A program made the position numbers and the translations under genes. The notes under the pieces were generated by a model. That model ran no database searches. It had not been told where the DNA came from and saw only the letters and a list, made by a program, of their open reading frames with translations. A stretch of 64,000 nt of DNA, taken from NCBI RefSeq assembly GCF_900142035.1, contig NZ_FQZI01000001.1:558001-622000 (forward strand), in the 5' to 3' direction. The stretch's first letter is position 1, and each line of letters begins with the position of its first letter. Below are positions 17,790 to 26,134 of this stretch, piece by piece. This stretch comes from Flavobacterium terrae (GTDB lineage: Bacteria; Bacteroidota; Bacteroidia; Flavobacteriales; Flavobacteriaceae).

Positions 17790-20669
17790 ATGAGGAATAT
17801 GAAAAAATGGCTTTTAACAGCCTTCTTTTTCTTGAGTATTACAACAGTATTTGCTCAAGGTAAAATTTCAGGAATTATTCAAGATAATAATGGTGCACTA
17901 CCTGGTGCAAATGTTGTTATTGAAGGAACTTCTACAGGAACTTCAACTAGTTTTGATGGTTCTTTTACGCTAAATTCAACATCATCTAAGGGTAATGTTG
18001 TTGTTTCGTTTTTAGGATTTACATCTAAAACTATCCCTTTTACTATTGTTGATGGTCAAGCAGATCTTGGGACTATTGTTTTGTCTGACGAAGGGAATGT
18101 ATTAGGAGAAGTTGTTATTACTTCAACTATTATTGATGTTGCTAAGGATAGAAAAACTCCTGTTGCAGTGTCAACAATTAAGGCTGCAGAAATTAGAGAA
18201 AAATTAGGTAATCAAGAGTTTCCAGAAATGCTAGCAAATACACCATCAGTTTATGCTACTAAGTCTGGTGGAGGTTTTGGAGATTCTAGGATTAATATTC
18301 GTGGTTTTGACCAAAGAAACATTGCCGTAATGGTAAATGGTATGCCGGTTAATGATATGGAAAACAGCGCGGTGTATTGGAGTAACTGGGCAGGTTTATC
18401 TGATGTGACTTCTGCAATGCAAGTTCAAAGAGGTTTAGGATCTTCTAAATTAGCGATATCTTCTGTTGGAGGTACTATAAATGTTATTACTAGAACTTCA
18501 GATATGAAACAAGGGGGTTCATTTACAGCTACTTTAGGTAATAACGACTACATTAAAACTGTTGGATCTTACTCTACTGGTAAAATGAAAAATGGTCTTT
18601 CAGCTTCAGTTTTATTAGGAAATGCTCAAGGTAGTATGTATGCTGATGGAACTCAGTTTTCGGCTCAAAATTATTTTATAGGTTTAGGGTATGAAATTAA
18701 TGAAAAGCATAATTTACAATTTACATTTACTGGGGCTCCACAATGGCATCACCAAAGAAGTTTTGCAAACCACCTGGGATCTTATATTAAATTTGGAGAT
18801 CCAGTAAATAATGAACCGAATATTAAGTATAACTCTGATTGGGGTTTATATAAAGGTGAAGAGTTTTCTTGGGCAAGAAATTTTTACCATAAACCGGTTA
18901 TGTCATTGAATTATGACTTTAAAATTAATGATAAAACAAAAATTTCATCAGTATTCTACGGTTCTTGGGGTCGTGGTGGTGGAACTGGAAGTATAGGTAC
19001 ATCTCCATTTAGATATAAAACTGCTGGAGGAACAGTGCCTTTTGATGATTTTGCTGCATTTAACAGAGGTCAGTATGTTGCTGCTAACGATCAAATTGTA
19101 TATGGTGGAAACTTGCCTGGTACGCAAGTGGCTCCTAATGCTCAAGGACAATATATCACTAATAGAAGTTTAGGTTTTACAAGAAGAGCTTCAATTAATT
19201 CTCATGACTGGTACGGTGCAGTTATTAACTTCAATAGAAAGCTAACAGATAAGTTAACATTAGATTTTGGTCTCGATGGAAGAACTTATACAGGTTACCA
19301 TTTTAGAAATGTTAATGATAGATTAGGAGCTGATGGATACCAAGCTAATTTAGCAACTACATCTGGAGGTATTTATCTTGCAAATGATGTTAATAATCCA
19401 ACAAGAACTTTGTATGAAACATATTCTGCTTCTCCTAGTTTTAATCCATTTACAAACGTTAAAGATCAAGAGAAAATAGAATACAATAATAATGGTTATG
19501 TAAGATGGTATGGAGCGTTTACACAATTAGAATATTCTACAGAAAAATTATCAGCTTTCATTCAAGGATCTGTGTCTCAACAAGGATTTAGCAGAGAAGA
19601 TTTGTTTCAATATAAAAACGATGATCCATTGCAAAAAACTGATTTTGAAAATTATCTTGGAGGAAATATTAAAGGAGGGTTGAATTATAATATTGATGAG
19701 AAAATGAATGTTTTCGCTAATGCAGGTTATTATTCAAAACAGCCAAATTTCCAAGCAATATATAGAAACAATAAATCTATTGCTTTTGATAATGATAATG
19801 AAAAAATATTAGGATTTGAAGTAGGTTATGGTTATAAATCTAATATATTCAATGCTAACTTCAATGCATATTATACTTCTTGGAAAGATAGATACCAAAG
19901 AACAAGTGATCCTGATCCAAATAATAGAAATGGTTATTTTGAGGCATTTGGTGTTGATGAAATTCACAAAGGAGTTGAATTAGAATTGAATGTTAAACCT
20001 TTTTCAGGTCTAACCATTAATGGTATGGCATCTTATGGAGATTGGTATTATAATGGTCAATCTGATTATCAAAAATTTGACCAGAATAATGCTTTTCTTA
20101 CTGAAGGAAAATTATTATTAGATAAAGTTAAGGTTGGAGACGTATCTCAATTTAATTATAGTATTGGAGCTAACTGGCAAATAATCAAAGGTATAAAAGT
20201 TGATGCGAACTATAGATATTCTGACAATTTGTTTGCAAGTATAGAGCCAGGTAGATTTTCAGAAGAGAATACAAATATTAAGGGAACTTTAGAATTACCT
20301 TCATATGGATTAGTAGATGCTGGTTTGTCTTTTAAAATTCATAGAACTAAGGATAGTAAAGATTCATTCAATTTTAGAATTAACGTAAACAACCTTTTAG
20401 ATAAAGTTTATATTGCTGAGTCAAGAACTAATCAATTTGTTGCTTCTCAAAGTGAATTTGATGGTAATACAGGAGATGGAAAAGGTATTTTACAAAATGG
20501 TTCGATTGTAGCTTCTGGTAATTTAAAATCTGCTACACCAGGAGAAGGTCAATATGCTACTTACCAAGATTATTTAAATAGAGGAACTTGGAATGGTGTT
20601 GATTTAAGAAATCAAGTTTTCTTCGGATTTGGTAGAACTTGGAACTTAACTTTCCGTTACGAATTCTAA
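17790..20669 (+). CDS. TonB-dependent outer-membrane receptor
   Basis: A 959-residue receptor that imports a ligand across the outer membrane using TonB energy. After the signal peptide (cut near TVFAQ) comes a carboxypeptidase-regulatory-like domain (GKISGIIQDNNGALPGANV, about 24-105), then a plug (TPVAVSTIKAAEI to GGTINVITRT, about 120-240) and a 22-strand-type barrel ending in RTWNLTFRYEF. No SusD partner is adjacent, so a SusCD glycan system is unlikely; an iron or other small-ligand receptor is possible. The start could be ATG 17790 or 17799; the second follows GAGGAAT. Confidence 0.92.
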   Translation: MRNMKKWLLTAFFFLSITTVFAQGKISGIIQDNNGALPGANVVIEGTSTGTSTSFDGSFTLNSTSSKGNVVVSFLGFTSKTIPFTIVDGQADLGTIVLSDEGNVLGEVVITSTIIDVAKDRKTPVAVSTIKAAEIREKLGNQEFPEMLANTPSVYATKSGGGFGDSRINIRGFDQRNIAVMVNGMPVNDMENSAVYWSNWAGLSDVTSAMQVQRGLGSSKLAISSVGGTINVITRTSDMKQGGSFTATLGNNDYIKTVGSYSTGKMKNGLSASVLLGNAQGSMYADGTQFSAQNYFIGLGYEINEKHNLQFTFTGAPQWHHQRSFANHLGSYIKFGDPVNNEPNIKYNSDWGLYKGEEFSWARNFYHKPVMSLNYDFKINDKTKISSVFYGSWGRGGGTGSIGTSPFRYKTAGGTVPFDDFAAFNRGQYVAANDQIVYGGNLPGTQVAPNAQGQYITNRSLGFTRRASINSHDWYGAVINFNRKLTDKLTLDFGLDGRTYTGYHFRNVNDRLGADGYQANLATTSGGIYLANDVNNPTRTLYETYSASPSFNPFTNVKDQEKIEYNNNGYVRWYGAFTQLEYSTEKLSAFIQGSVSQQGFSREDLFQYKNDDPLQKTDFENYLGGNIKGGLNYNIDEKMNVFANAGYYSKQPNFQAIYRNNKSIAFDNDNEKILGFEVGYGYKSNIFNANFNAYYTSWKDRYQRTSDPDPNNRNGYFEAFGVDEIHKGVELELNVKPFSGLTINGMASYGDWYYNGQSDYQKFDQNNAFLTEGKLLLDKVKVGDVSQFNYSIGANWQIIKGIKVDANYRYSDNLFASIEPGRFSEENTNIKGTLELPSYGLVDAGLSFKIHRTKDSKDSFNFRINVNNLLDKVYIAESRTNQFVASQSEFDGNTGDGKGILQNGSIVASGNLKSATPGEGQYATYQDYLNRGTWNGVDLRNQVFFGFGRTWNLTFRYEF

Positions 20670-20692
20670 TAACTAGGATATCAATAATTTAG

Positions 20693-20722
20693 AAAAACCA
20701 TTCGCATTGCGAATGGTTTTTT
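20693..20722 (+). terminator. intrinsic terminator after the TonB receptor
   Basis: A 13-bp perfect stem (20693-20705 with 20709-20721, core CCATTCGC/GCGAATGG) with a 3-nt loop and a T tract, 24 bp after the stop codon. Confidence 0.92.
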
Positions 20723-20753
20723 ACTTATATTTGTTTAAACTAAAACAAACAAA

Positions 20754-21176
20754 ATGTACGAATTTATTCAAAAATTTCACTCTGGATGGGCTTATTTAGC
20801 TTTGCTATTATTAGTTGTAGCAGTTATTAATAGCGCTATTGGTTTCTCTTCAAAAAAAGAATTTACAGCAAAGGATAGAAAGATTGCTTTATTTGGTTTA
20901 ATCGCTACTCACATTCAATTGGTAGTTGGTCTTATACTTTATTTTGTTTCTCCATTAGGACTTGCTGGATTTAATATGAAAGATGCGGCATTAAGACTTA
21001 CTTCAATGGAGCATCCATTAATAAACATTATTGCGATAGTTTTAATCACAATTGGTTGGTCAAAACATAAAAAACAAACTGACAATACTGCAAAATTCAA
21101 ATCTATTTTAGTAGGTTTCGGATTAGGCTTATTGCTTATATTGTCACGTATTCCATGGACTTCATGGTTAGCCTAA
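20754..21176 (+). CDS. four-helix membrane protein, possibly heme-binding
   Basis: A 140-residue protein with four hydrophobic helices (about 12-30, 45-65, 84-100, 117-135). Histidines sit near helix ends (FHSGW, ATHIQLVVG, EHPLINIIA), a layout that suits heme ligation, and relatives in flavobacteria are sometimes named cytochrome B. The sequence alone does not prove heme binding. It stands alone between two terminators. A TATATTTG-like box just upstream (about 20726-20733) would give a leader of roughly 20 nt. Confidence 0.7.
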   Translation: MYEFIQKFHSGWAYLALLLLVVAVINSAIGFSSKKEFTAKDRKIALFGLIATHIQLVVGLILYFVSPLGLAGFNMKDAALRLTSMEHPLINIIAIVLITIGWSKHKKQTDNTAKFKSILVGFGLGLLLILSRIPWTSWLA

Positions 21177-21181
21177 AAAAT

Positions 21182-21209
21182 AAAAGCCCTTTTTAGGGCT
21201 TTCTTTTTC
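21182..21209 (+). terminator. intrinsic terminator after the four-helix protein
   Basis: AAAGCCCT and AGGGCTTT form an 8-bp stem around TTTT, followed by CTTTTT, 6 bp after the stop. Confidence 0.88.
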
Positions 21210-21261
21210 AATAAGGGTACGGTATTTGTAAAAGAGTGTGTAATGTTAAAAAATAATAATT

Positions 21262-21762
21262 ATGATAAATCGTTTTTTATTGGTAATTACCACGATATTA
21301 ACAATGGTACTTGTTTCGAGTTTTTCATGTAAAAATTTTAAAAAAGAGCAGCCTTTGTTTTATATGTATGCTGATACAGTAAAGCAAGATACTGTTAAAG
21401 TCGATTCTACGCTAATAGACAGCCTTATAATTGAAAAGGAGGGTGATTATAATTATAAATTATACAAAAGTAAAGGTTATGCTACTCATTACGCTAATAG
21501 ATTTAATGGTAGGCGAACAGCTAGTGGCGAACGCTTTGACAATAACAAATTAACTGCAGCACATAGAAAATTACCTTTTGGAACCAAAGTGCGAGTTACA
21601 AACTTAGCTAATGGAAGAACGATTATAGTAAAAATCAACGATCGTGGTCCTCATGTTAAAGGAAGGGAAATTGATTTGTCTAATAAAGCCTTTATGTATT
21701 TAGCTTCTAAAAAAGCTAGGGGTGTTATGCCTGTAAAAATTGAAATCGCAATAAAAAAATAA
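21262..21762 (+). CDS. RlpA-like lipoprotein (double-psi beta-barrel)
   Basis: A 166-residue lipoprotein (lipobox SSFSCK, Cys near 23) whose C-terminal 95 residues form the RlpA double-psi barrel: [35 protein letters not shown] and [17 protein letters not shown]. RlpA proteins act on or bind peptidoglycan; in Pseudomonas RlpA is a lytic transglycosylase for stem-less glycan strands. The SPOR domain of long RlpA proteins is absent. Its stop codon directly abuts the stop of the convergent CYTH gene, without room for a terminator. Confidence 0.88.
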   Translation: MINRFLLVITTILTMVLVSSFSCKNFKKEQPLFYMYADTVKQDTVKVDSTLIDSLIIEKEGDYNYKLYKSKGYATHYANRFNGRRTASGERFDNNKLTAAHRKLPFGTKVRVTNLANGRTIIVKINDRGPHVKGREIDLSNKAFMYLASKKARGVMPVKIEIAIKK

Positions 21763-22230
21763 TTACCAAGTTTTAAAAGGATTATTACTCAGATAGGCGT
21801 TATAGTAACGTTTATCTGAAGTAATTTCTTCACCTAACCAATAAGGTTTTTTAAAGGTTTCATCTTCAGTTTGAAGTTCAATTTCGGCCATAATTAAACC
21901 TTCATTATCTCCGTTAAAAATATCTACTTCATAAATATGATCGCCAAATGGGATTTCGTATCTTATTTTGTCTATTACACCCTTTTCACAGAGTTTTAAT
22001 AATTCTTCAGCATCTAAGATATCAATTTCCTTTTCCCATTCCATTCTGGTAGTTCCAGACTCATTACTTATTCCTTTAATGGTAAGATATCCTTTGTTGC
22101 CTTTAATTCGTACACGAACGGTTCTTTCGGGAGTTGAGTTTAAGTAACCCTGTACAATTCTATTTTTTGTAGTAGCCAAAGTGATAAAATCAAGATTTTT
22201 GACTAAAAATTTGCGTTCAATTTCTAACAT
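21763..22230 (-). CDS. CYTH-domain protein (triphosphate tunnel metalloenzyme)
   Basis: A 155-residue protein beginning MLEIERKFLV, the ExExK motif (E3, E5, K7) that binds metal and triphosphate in CYTH enzymes. Later strands with alternating charged residues (TVRVRIKGNKGYLTIKG, MEWEKEID, EVDIF, MAEIEL) supply the tunnel. Family members are short-chain polyphosphatases, thiamine triphosphatases or class IV adenylate cyclases; the short bacterial form is most often a tripolyphosphatase. It is divergent from dinB with only 25 bp between starts, so their promoters must overlap. Confidence 0.9.
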   Translation of the reverse strand: MLEIERKFLVKNLDFITLATTKNRIVQGYLNSTPERTVRVRIKGNKGYLTIKGISNESGTTRMEWEKEIDILDAEELLKLCEKGVIDKIRYEIPFGDHIYEVDIFNGDNEGLIMAEIELQTEDETFKKPYWLGEEITSDKRYYNAYLSNNPFKTW

Positions 22231-22255
22231 AAATTAAAGGTATTAAATTTACAGT

Positions 22256-23335
22256 ATGGAAGAAAACCAAACTCGTAAAATAATTCATGTCGACATGGAT
22301 GCTTTTTATGCATCTGTTGAGCAAATGGATAATCCCGAATTAAAAGGGAAGCCATTAGCTGTTGGCGGAAGTGAAGTACGTGGCGTGGTTTCGGCGGCGA
22401 GCTATGAGGCAAGAAAATTTGGAGTTAGAAGTGCAATGAGTGGTGTTCAAGCCAAACGGTTGTGTCCTGAATTAATATTTGTGCGTCCTCGATTTGATCG
22501 ATATAAGGAGATTTCTAAGAAGATTAGAGCCATATTTAAAGATTACACAGATCTTGTTGAGCCGCTTTCTTTAGACGAAGCCTATTTAGATGTTACGGTT
22601 AATAAAAAGGGCAATCCAAGTGCTACTTTAATAGCTCAAGAAATACGAAAAAGAATTTTTGAAGAAGTTGGTCTTACGGCTTCTGCAGGTATTTCTGTAA
22701 ATAAATTTGTTGCAAAAATCGCCTCGGATTATAATAAGCCTAATGGTCAAAAAACAATTAATCCTGAAGAGGTTGAGTCTTTTTTGGAATCATTGGATGT
22801 TAAAAAGTTTTATGGAATAGGTAAAGTAACAGCCGAAAAAATGTACCAATTAGGAATTTATACAGGTTCTGATTTAAAGGCTAAAACTATTGAATTCCTG
22901 GATGAACATTTTGGTAAAAGCGGACGGCATTATTTTTATTTAGTTAGAGGAATATCCAACAGTGCTGTAAAACCAAATAGGACAGCCAAATCTGTTGCTG
23001 CTGAGCATACTTTTTATACTAATTTAACGTCGGAAGTTTTTATGGAAGAAAAGCTAGAACGGATCGCCGAAGAACTTTCTCGAAGATTACAAAAACATAA
23101 AATCTCTGGTAAAACAGTAACACTAAAAATTAAATATTCTGATTTCAGTCAACAAACCAGAAGCAAAACGCTTCCTTACTTTATTTCTGATAAAGGATTA
23201 TTGTTTGAAAATGCAAAGGAGTTATTGTATCAAGAAAAAATGAAAGATTCGGTGCGATTACTGGGTATTTCATTGGCTAACCTAAATACTGAAATAAAAA
23301 AAACCGTAGTGGTACAACTACGGTTTGAATTCTAA
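22256..23335 (+). CDS. dinB: DNA polymerase IV (Y family)
   Basis: An error-prone translesion DNA polymerase. The 359-residue protein has the catalytic acidic residues in HVDMDAFYASVEQ (D13) and SLDEAYLD (D107, E108), the helix-hairpin-helix thumb (VKKFYGIGKVTAEKM) and a little-finger domain. The C-terminus is short: I see no clear QL-x-LF clamp-binding tail beyond VVVQLRFEF. Its last codons also contain the intrinsic terminator of the convergent pyk gene, so both protein and RNA structure constrain this end. No LexA-like site was evident in the 25-bp upstream gap. Confidence 0.95.
   Translation: MEENQTRKIIHVDMDAFYASVEQMDNPELKGKPLAVGGSEVRGVVSAASYEARKFGVRSAMSGVQAKRLCPELIFVRPRFDRYKEISKKIRAIFKDYTDLVEPLSLDEAYLDVTVNKKGNPSATLIAQEIRKRIFEEVGLTASAGISVNKFVAKIASDYNKPNGQKTINPEEVESFLESLDVKKFYGIGKVTAEKMYQLGIYTGSDLKAKTIEFLDEHFGKSGRHYFYLVRGISNSAVKPNRTAKSVAAEHTFYTNLTSEVFMEEKLERIAEELSRRLQKHKISGKTVTLKIKYSDFSQQTRSKTLPYFISDKGLLFENAKELLYQEKMKDSVRLLGISLANLNTEIKKTVVVQLRFEF
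23294..23326 (-). terminator. pyk terminator embedded in the dinB coding end
   Basis: Read on the minus strand, AAACCGTAGT and ACTACGGTTT form a perfect 10-bp stem around a 6-nt loop and run into eight T residues. It starts 20 bp after the pyk stop and lies wholly inside the last 14 codons of dinB. Confidence 0.88.
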
Positions 23336-23345
23336 TAAATATTTT

Positions 23346-24779
23346 TTACTCTATTTCTGATATTCTCAAAGTATTTACCATTCCCTTATTGGCAACTGGC
23401 ATTGCGGCAAGGTTTACTAGTAAATCACCTTTAGAAACAAATTTATTTTCTTGAGCTATTTTATTGATGTCGTCAATAGTATCGTCTGTGCTAACAAACT
23501 TGTCGTAGTAAAAAGCATTAACTCCCCATAGTAAATTTAACTGGGTTAAAATACGTCTGTTTGAAGTAAATACCAATACGTGAGCATGAGGTCTCCAGGC
23601 TGAAACTTGAAAAGCAGTATAACCACTATTTGTTAATGTTGTTATGGCTTTTGCATCTATGTCATTAGCTAAAATTGCCGCGTGGTAACAAATATGTTTT
23701 GTGATAAAACGATTTGTTTTTATTTGCGGTTGTTTTTGAGGAACTTGAACCAGTGGCGAATCTTCAACAGCTTCAATGATTTGAGTCATTTTCTCAATTA
23801 CCTGAACTGGATAATTACCTACTGATGTTTCTCCAGAAAGCATTACTGCATCAGCACCATCCATTACAGAGTTTGCTACGTCATTAACTTCCGCACGAGT
23901 TGGAGTTAAGCTTGTAATCATTGTTTCCATCATTTGCGTTGCAACAATTACAGGGATACGCGCTAATTTTGCTCTGTGTATTAATTTCTTCTGAATTAAA
24001 GGCACTTCGTGTGCTGGAAGTTCAACACCTAGGTCTCCACGAGCTACCATTAAACCATCACAATGTGCTACAATTTTATCAATGTTTTCTACTGCTTCTG
24101 GTTTTTCAATTTTAGCTACAATTGGAATTTTATGTTCAGAATGTTTTTCAATTAAGTCTCTTAAATCTTTTAAATCTTCAGGAGTTCTCACGAATGATAA
24201 TGCGATCCAATCTACTTGGTTTTCAATTGCAAAAATAGCATCCTTTATATCTTTTTTAGTTAACGCCGGTAGTGATACCTTAGTGTTAGGAAGGTTTACA
24301 CCTTTTTTAGATTTTAATGGGCCTCCTTGAATAACTTTACAAACTACTTTGTTTGCTTTTTTGTCGCTTGAAACTGCTTCAAAAATAAGTTTACCATCAT
24401 CTAATAATATTTTTTCGCCAGGTTTTACATCCTGAGGGAATGACTTATAAGTCATGTAAACATTATCAGGTGTTCCAGGTACATCATCTGTGGTTTGGAA
24501 AGTTACTAGTTCTCCTTCTTTTACAACAACATCTTCTTTCATTACACCAACACGTAATTTCGGACCTTGTAAGTCAGCCAGAATAGCTGTGTTGTAATTG
24601 TTTTCTTGATTGATTTCGCGTATGATTCTAATTCTTTCAGAAACATCATCATAGTCAGCATGAGAAAAGTTAATGCGAAATACATTAACACCTTCTTCAA
24701 TCATTTTCTTTATAACTTCTTTTGTGCTGCACGCGGGCCCAAGAGTAGCCACAATTTTTGTTTTTTTACTTGTAGGCAT
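23346..24779 (-). CDS. pyk: pyruvate kinase
   Basis: Transfers phosphate from phosphoenolpyruvate to ADP, the last step of glycolysis. The 477-residue protein has the TIM barrel (KKTKIVATLGPACS, RINFSHAD), a B domain (about 70-165), the active-site signature IPIVAKIEKPEAV with catalytic Lys, MVARGDLGVE, and a C-terminal regulatory domain. It is last in the minus-strand run fabF-rnc-IPExxxVDY-pyk, 3 bp after the IPExxxVDY gene. Hairpins upstream in rnc and after acpP may limit how much pyk is transcribed from acpP promoters. Confidence 0.97.
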   Translation of the reverse strand: MPTSKKTKIVATLGPACSTKEVIKKMIEEGVNVFRINFSHADYDDVSERIRIIREINQENNYNTAILADLQGPKLRVGVMKEDVVVKEGELVTFQTTDDVPGTPDNVYMTYKSFPQDVKPGEKILLDDGKLIFEAVSSDKKANKVVCKVIQGGPLKSKKGVNLPNTKVSLPALTKKDIKDAIFAIENQVDWIALSFVRTPEDLKDLRDLIEKHSEHKIPIVAKIEKPEAVENIDKIVAHCDGLMVARGDLGVELPAHEVPLIQKKLIHRAKLARIPVIVATQMMETMITSLTPTRAEVNDVANSVMDGADAVMLSGETSVGNYPVQVIEKMTQIIEAVEDSPLVQVPQKQPQIKTNRFITKHICYHAAILANDIDAKAITTLTNSGYTAFQVSAWRPHAHVLVFTSNRRILTQLNLLWGVNAFYYDKFVSTDDTIDDINKIAQENKFVSKGDLLVNLAAMPVANKGMVNTLRISEIE

Positions 24780-24782
24780 TTT

Positions 24783-25262
24783 CTAAAAAATTAAATTGTT
24801 TTTTGATTTGATTTCATTTGGGTCAACTTCATAAACCGTACTTACCAAATCGATTCCTTTTATTTTTGTAATTATTTCTTTGGTTTTAATTTGATTATCA
24901 TGTTCGATTTTCAAAAAAAAATCTACTTTTTTTAAATCTGAAACTAAACTAACTTGAGTTGCTACATTACTATCTTCAAATAATGAAGCATTTTTGTTTT
25001 GTACGGGTAGTTCAATTTCTTGTTTGTTTTGTATTAAATCCCAAGCCATCATTTCTGTCTCATCTTCAAAAGTAAATCTTGAAAAAGAGGTTTTTTGTTT
25101 ATTAATTTCTATTGGGATTTCGTTTTCGTTTTTTGATAGCATTATAGAAAGCGATTGATTTATTTTGAATGCTAGTCTATAATCTTCTAATGTTGTATGA
25201 ATGGCAATTAACTGATAATCTACCTGATCAAAATCTTCTAATTGTAATTTGTGAATAGCCAT
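24783..25262 (-). CDS. IPExxxVDY-family protein
   Basis: A 159-residue soluble protein of a Bacteroidota-restricted family named after a motif matched here by LEDFDQVDYQLIAIH (about 8-22). A following LEDYRLAFKIN is also typical. The function is unknown. I prefer ATG 25262 (MAIHKL) over the ATG three codons upstream, because relatives begin this way. The constant position between rnc and pyk in flavobacteria suggests co-regulation with one of them; the gap to pyk is 3 bp. Confidence 0.85.
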   Translation of the reverse strand: MAIHKLQLEDFDQVDYQLIAIHTTLEDYRLAFKINQSLSIMLSKNENEIPIEINKQKTSFSRFTFEDETEMMAWDLIQNKQEIELPVQNKNASLFEDSNVATQVSLVSDLKKVDFFLKIEHDNQIKTKEIITKIKGIDLVSTVYEVDPNEIKSKNNLIF

Positions 25263-25379
25263 AGATAACATAAAACAAAATGTAAATATACTACTAATTA
25301 AGTATTTAAATTGCTTTAGTGTTTTAGCTTTTTGCTAATTTATTAACGAAAACGTTTGAGTTTTTTTTATTTAAAAGAA

Positions 25380-26126
25380 TTATTTTGTGTCAATTTGTGA
25401 CTGAAAAACAAAATATGCTCTTTTTGATGCAATTTCTTCTGCTTTCTTTTTTGAAGTTGCTCTGGCTTTTGCAACTATTTTATTGTCAATGTGTAGTTTA
25501 ACTCCAAAGTGTTTAAGATTTCCAGTGCCATTATCATCATAAATTTCATAATGAAACTGTTTTTTTTCTTTTTGACACCATTCAATTAGCAAACTTTTAT
25601 AACTAATTACTTTTCCTTCTAATCGATCAATATCTACATAAGGCTTTATTATTTTTTTGTGAATGAATTTTTCACAAAACGAATATCCCTTGTCTAAGTA
25701 AATTGCTCCAATAAAAGCTTCAAATATATTACCATGTATGTTTTCACCAAAATGTTGAAAAGATACTTTACTTTCTACAAACTGAATAAGATTAAAATCT
25801 TTACCAAGTTCATTTAAGTGTTCACGAGATACAATTTTTGACCTCATTTTGGTTAAATAACCTTCATCGCCTGTGGGAACTTTGCTAAATAAATGAGCAG
25901 CAATAACAGATCCAAGCATTGCATCGCCAAGAAATTCTAATCGCTCATAGTTAATAGCATGCCCATTTTCATCTGTTTTATTCATCGAACGATGAGTAAA
26001 GGCTTTTTTATAGTGTTCTAAATTGTTGGGTTTAAAACCTAAAATTGAAGTGAGTTTATCAAAAAAAATCCCGTCCTCAGGAGAATGAGAACGGGAAGAT
26101 TGAAATATGTTTTTGATAATTCTCAT
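25380..26126 (-). CDS. rnc: ribonuclease III
   Basis: Cleaves double-stranded RNA in rRNA and mRNA processing. The 248-residue protein has the endonuclease domain with signature YERLEFLGDAMLGSVIA (metal-binding Glu and Asp), a second acidic set in FEAFIGAIYLDKG, and a C-terminal dsRNA-binding domain (YKSLLIEWCQ to KKKAEEIASKRA). ATG 26126 gives MRIIKNIFQ, 8 bp after the fabF stop; no start codon lies between it and the conserved domain. Codons 11-22 encode a strong terminator-like hairpin in the mRNA, which RNase III itself might cut, as known for E. coli rnc leader autoregulation. That link is inferred. Confidence 0.95.
   Translation of the reverse strand: MRIIKNIFQSSRSHSPEDGIFFDKLTSILGFKPNNLEHYKKAFTHRSMNKTDENGHAINYERLEFLGDAMLGSVIAAHLFSKVPTGDEGYLTKMRSKIVSREHLNELGKDFNLIQFVESKVSFQHFGENIHGNIFEAFIGAIYLDKGYSFCEKFIHKKIIKPYVDIDRLEGKVISYKSLLIEWCQKEKKQFHYEIYDDNGTGNLKHFGVKLHIDNKIVAKARATSKKKAEEIASKRAYFVFQSQIDTK
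26061..26096 (-). terminator. intrinsic terminator-like hairpin inside the 5' end of rnc
   Basis: On the minus strand, TCCCGTTCTCA (26096-26086) pairs with TGAGGACGGGA (26079-26069): 11 bp with one U-G, loop TTCTCC, followed at once by eight T residues. It begins about 40 nt after the fabF stop and lies in rnc codons 11-22. Confidence 0.8.
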
Positions 26127-26134
26127 ATATGGAA

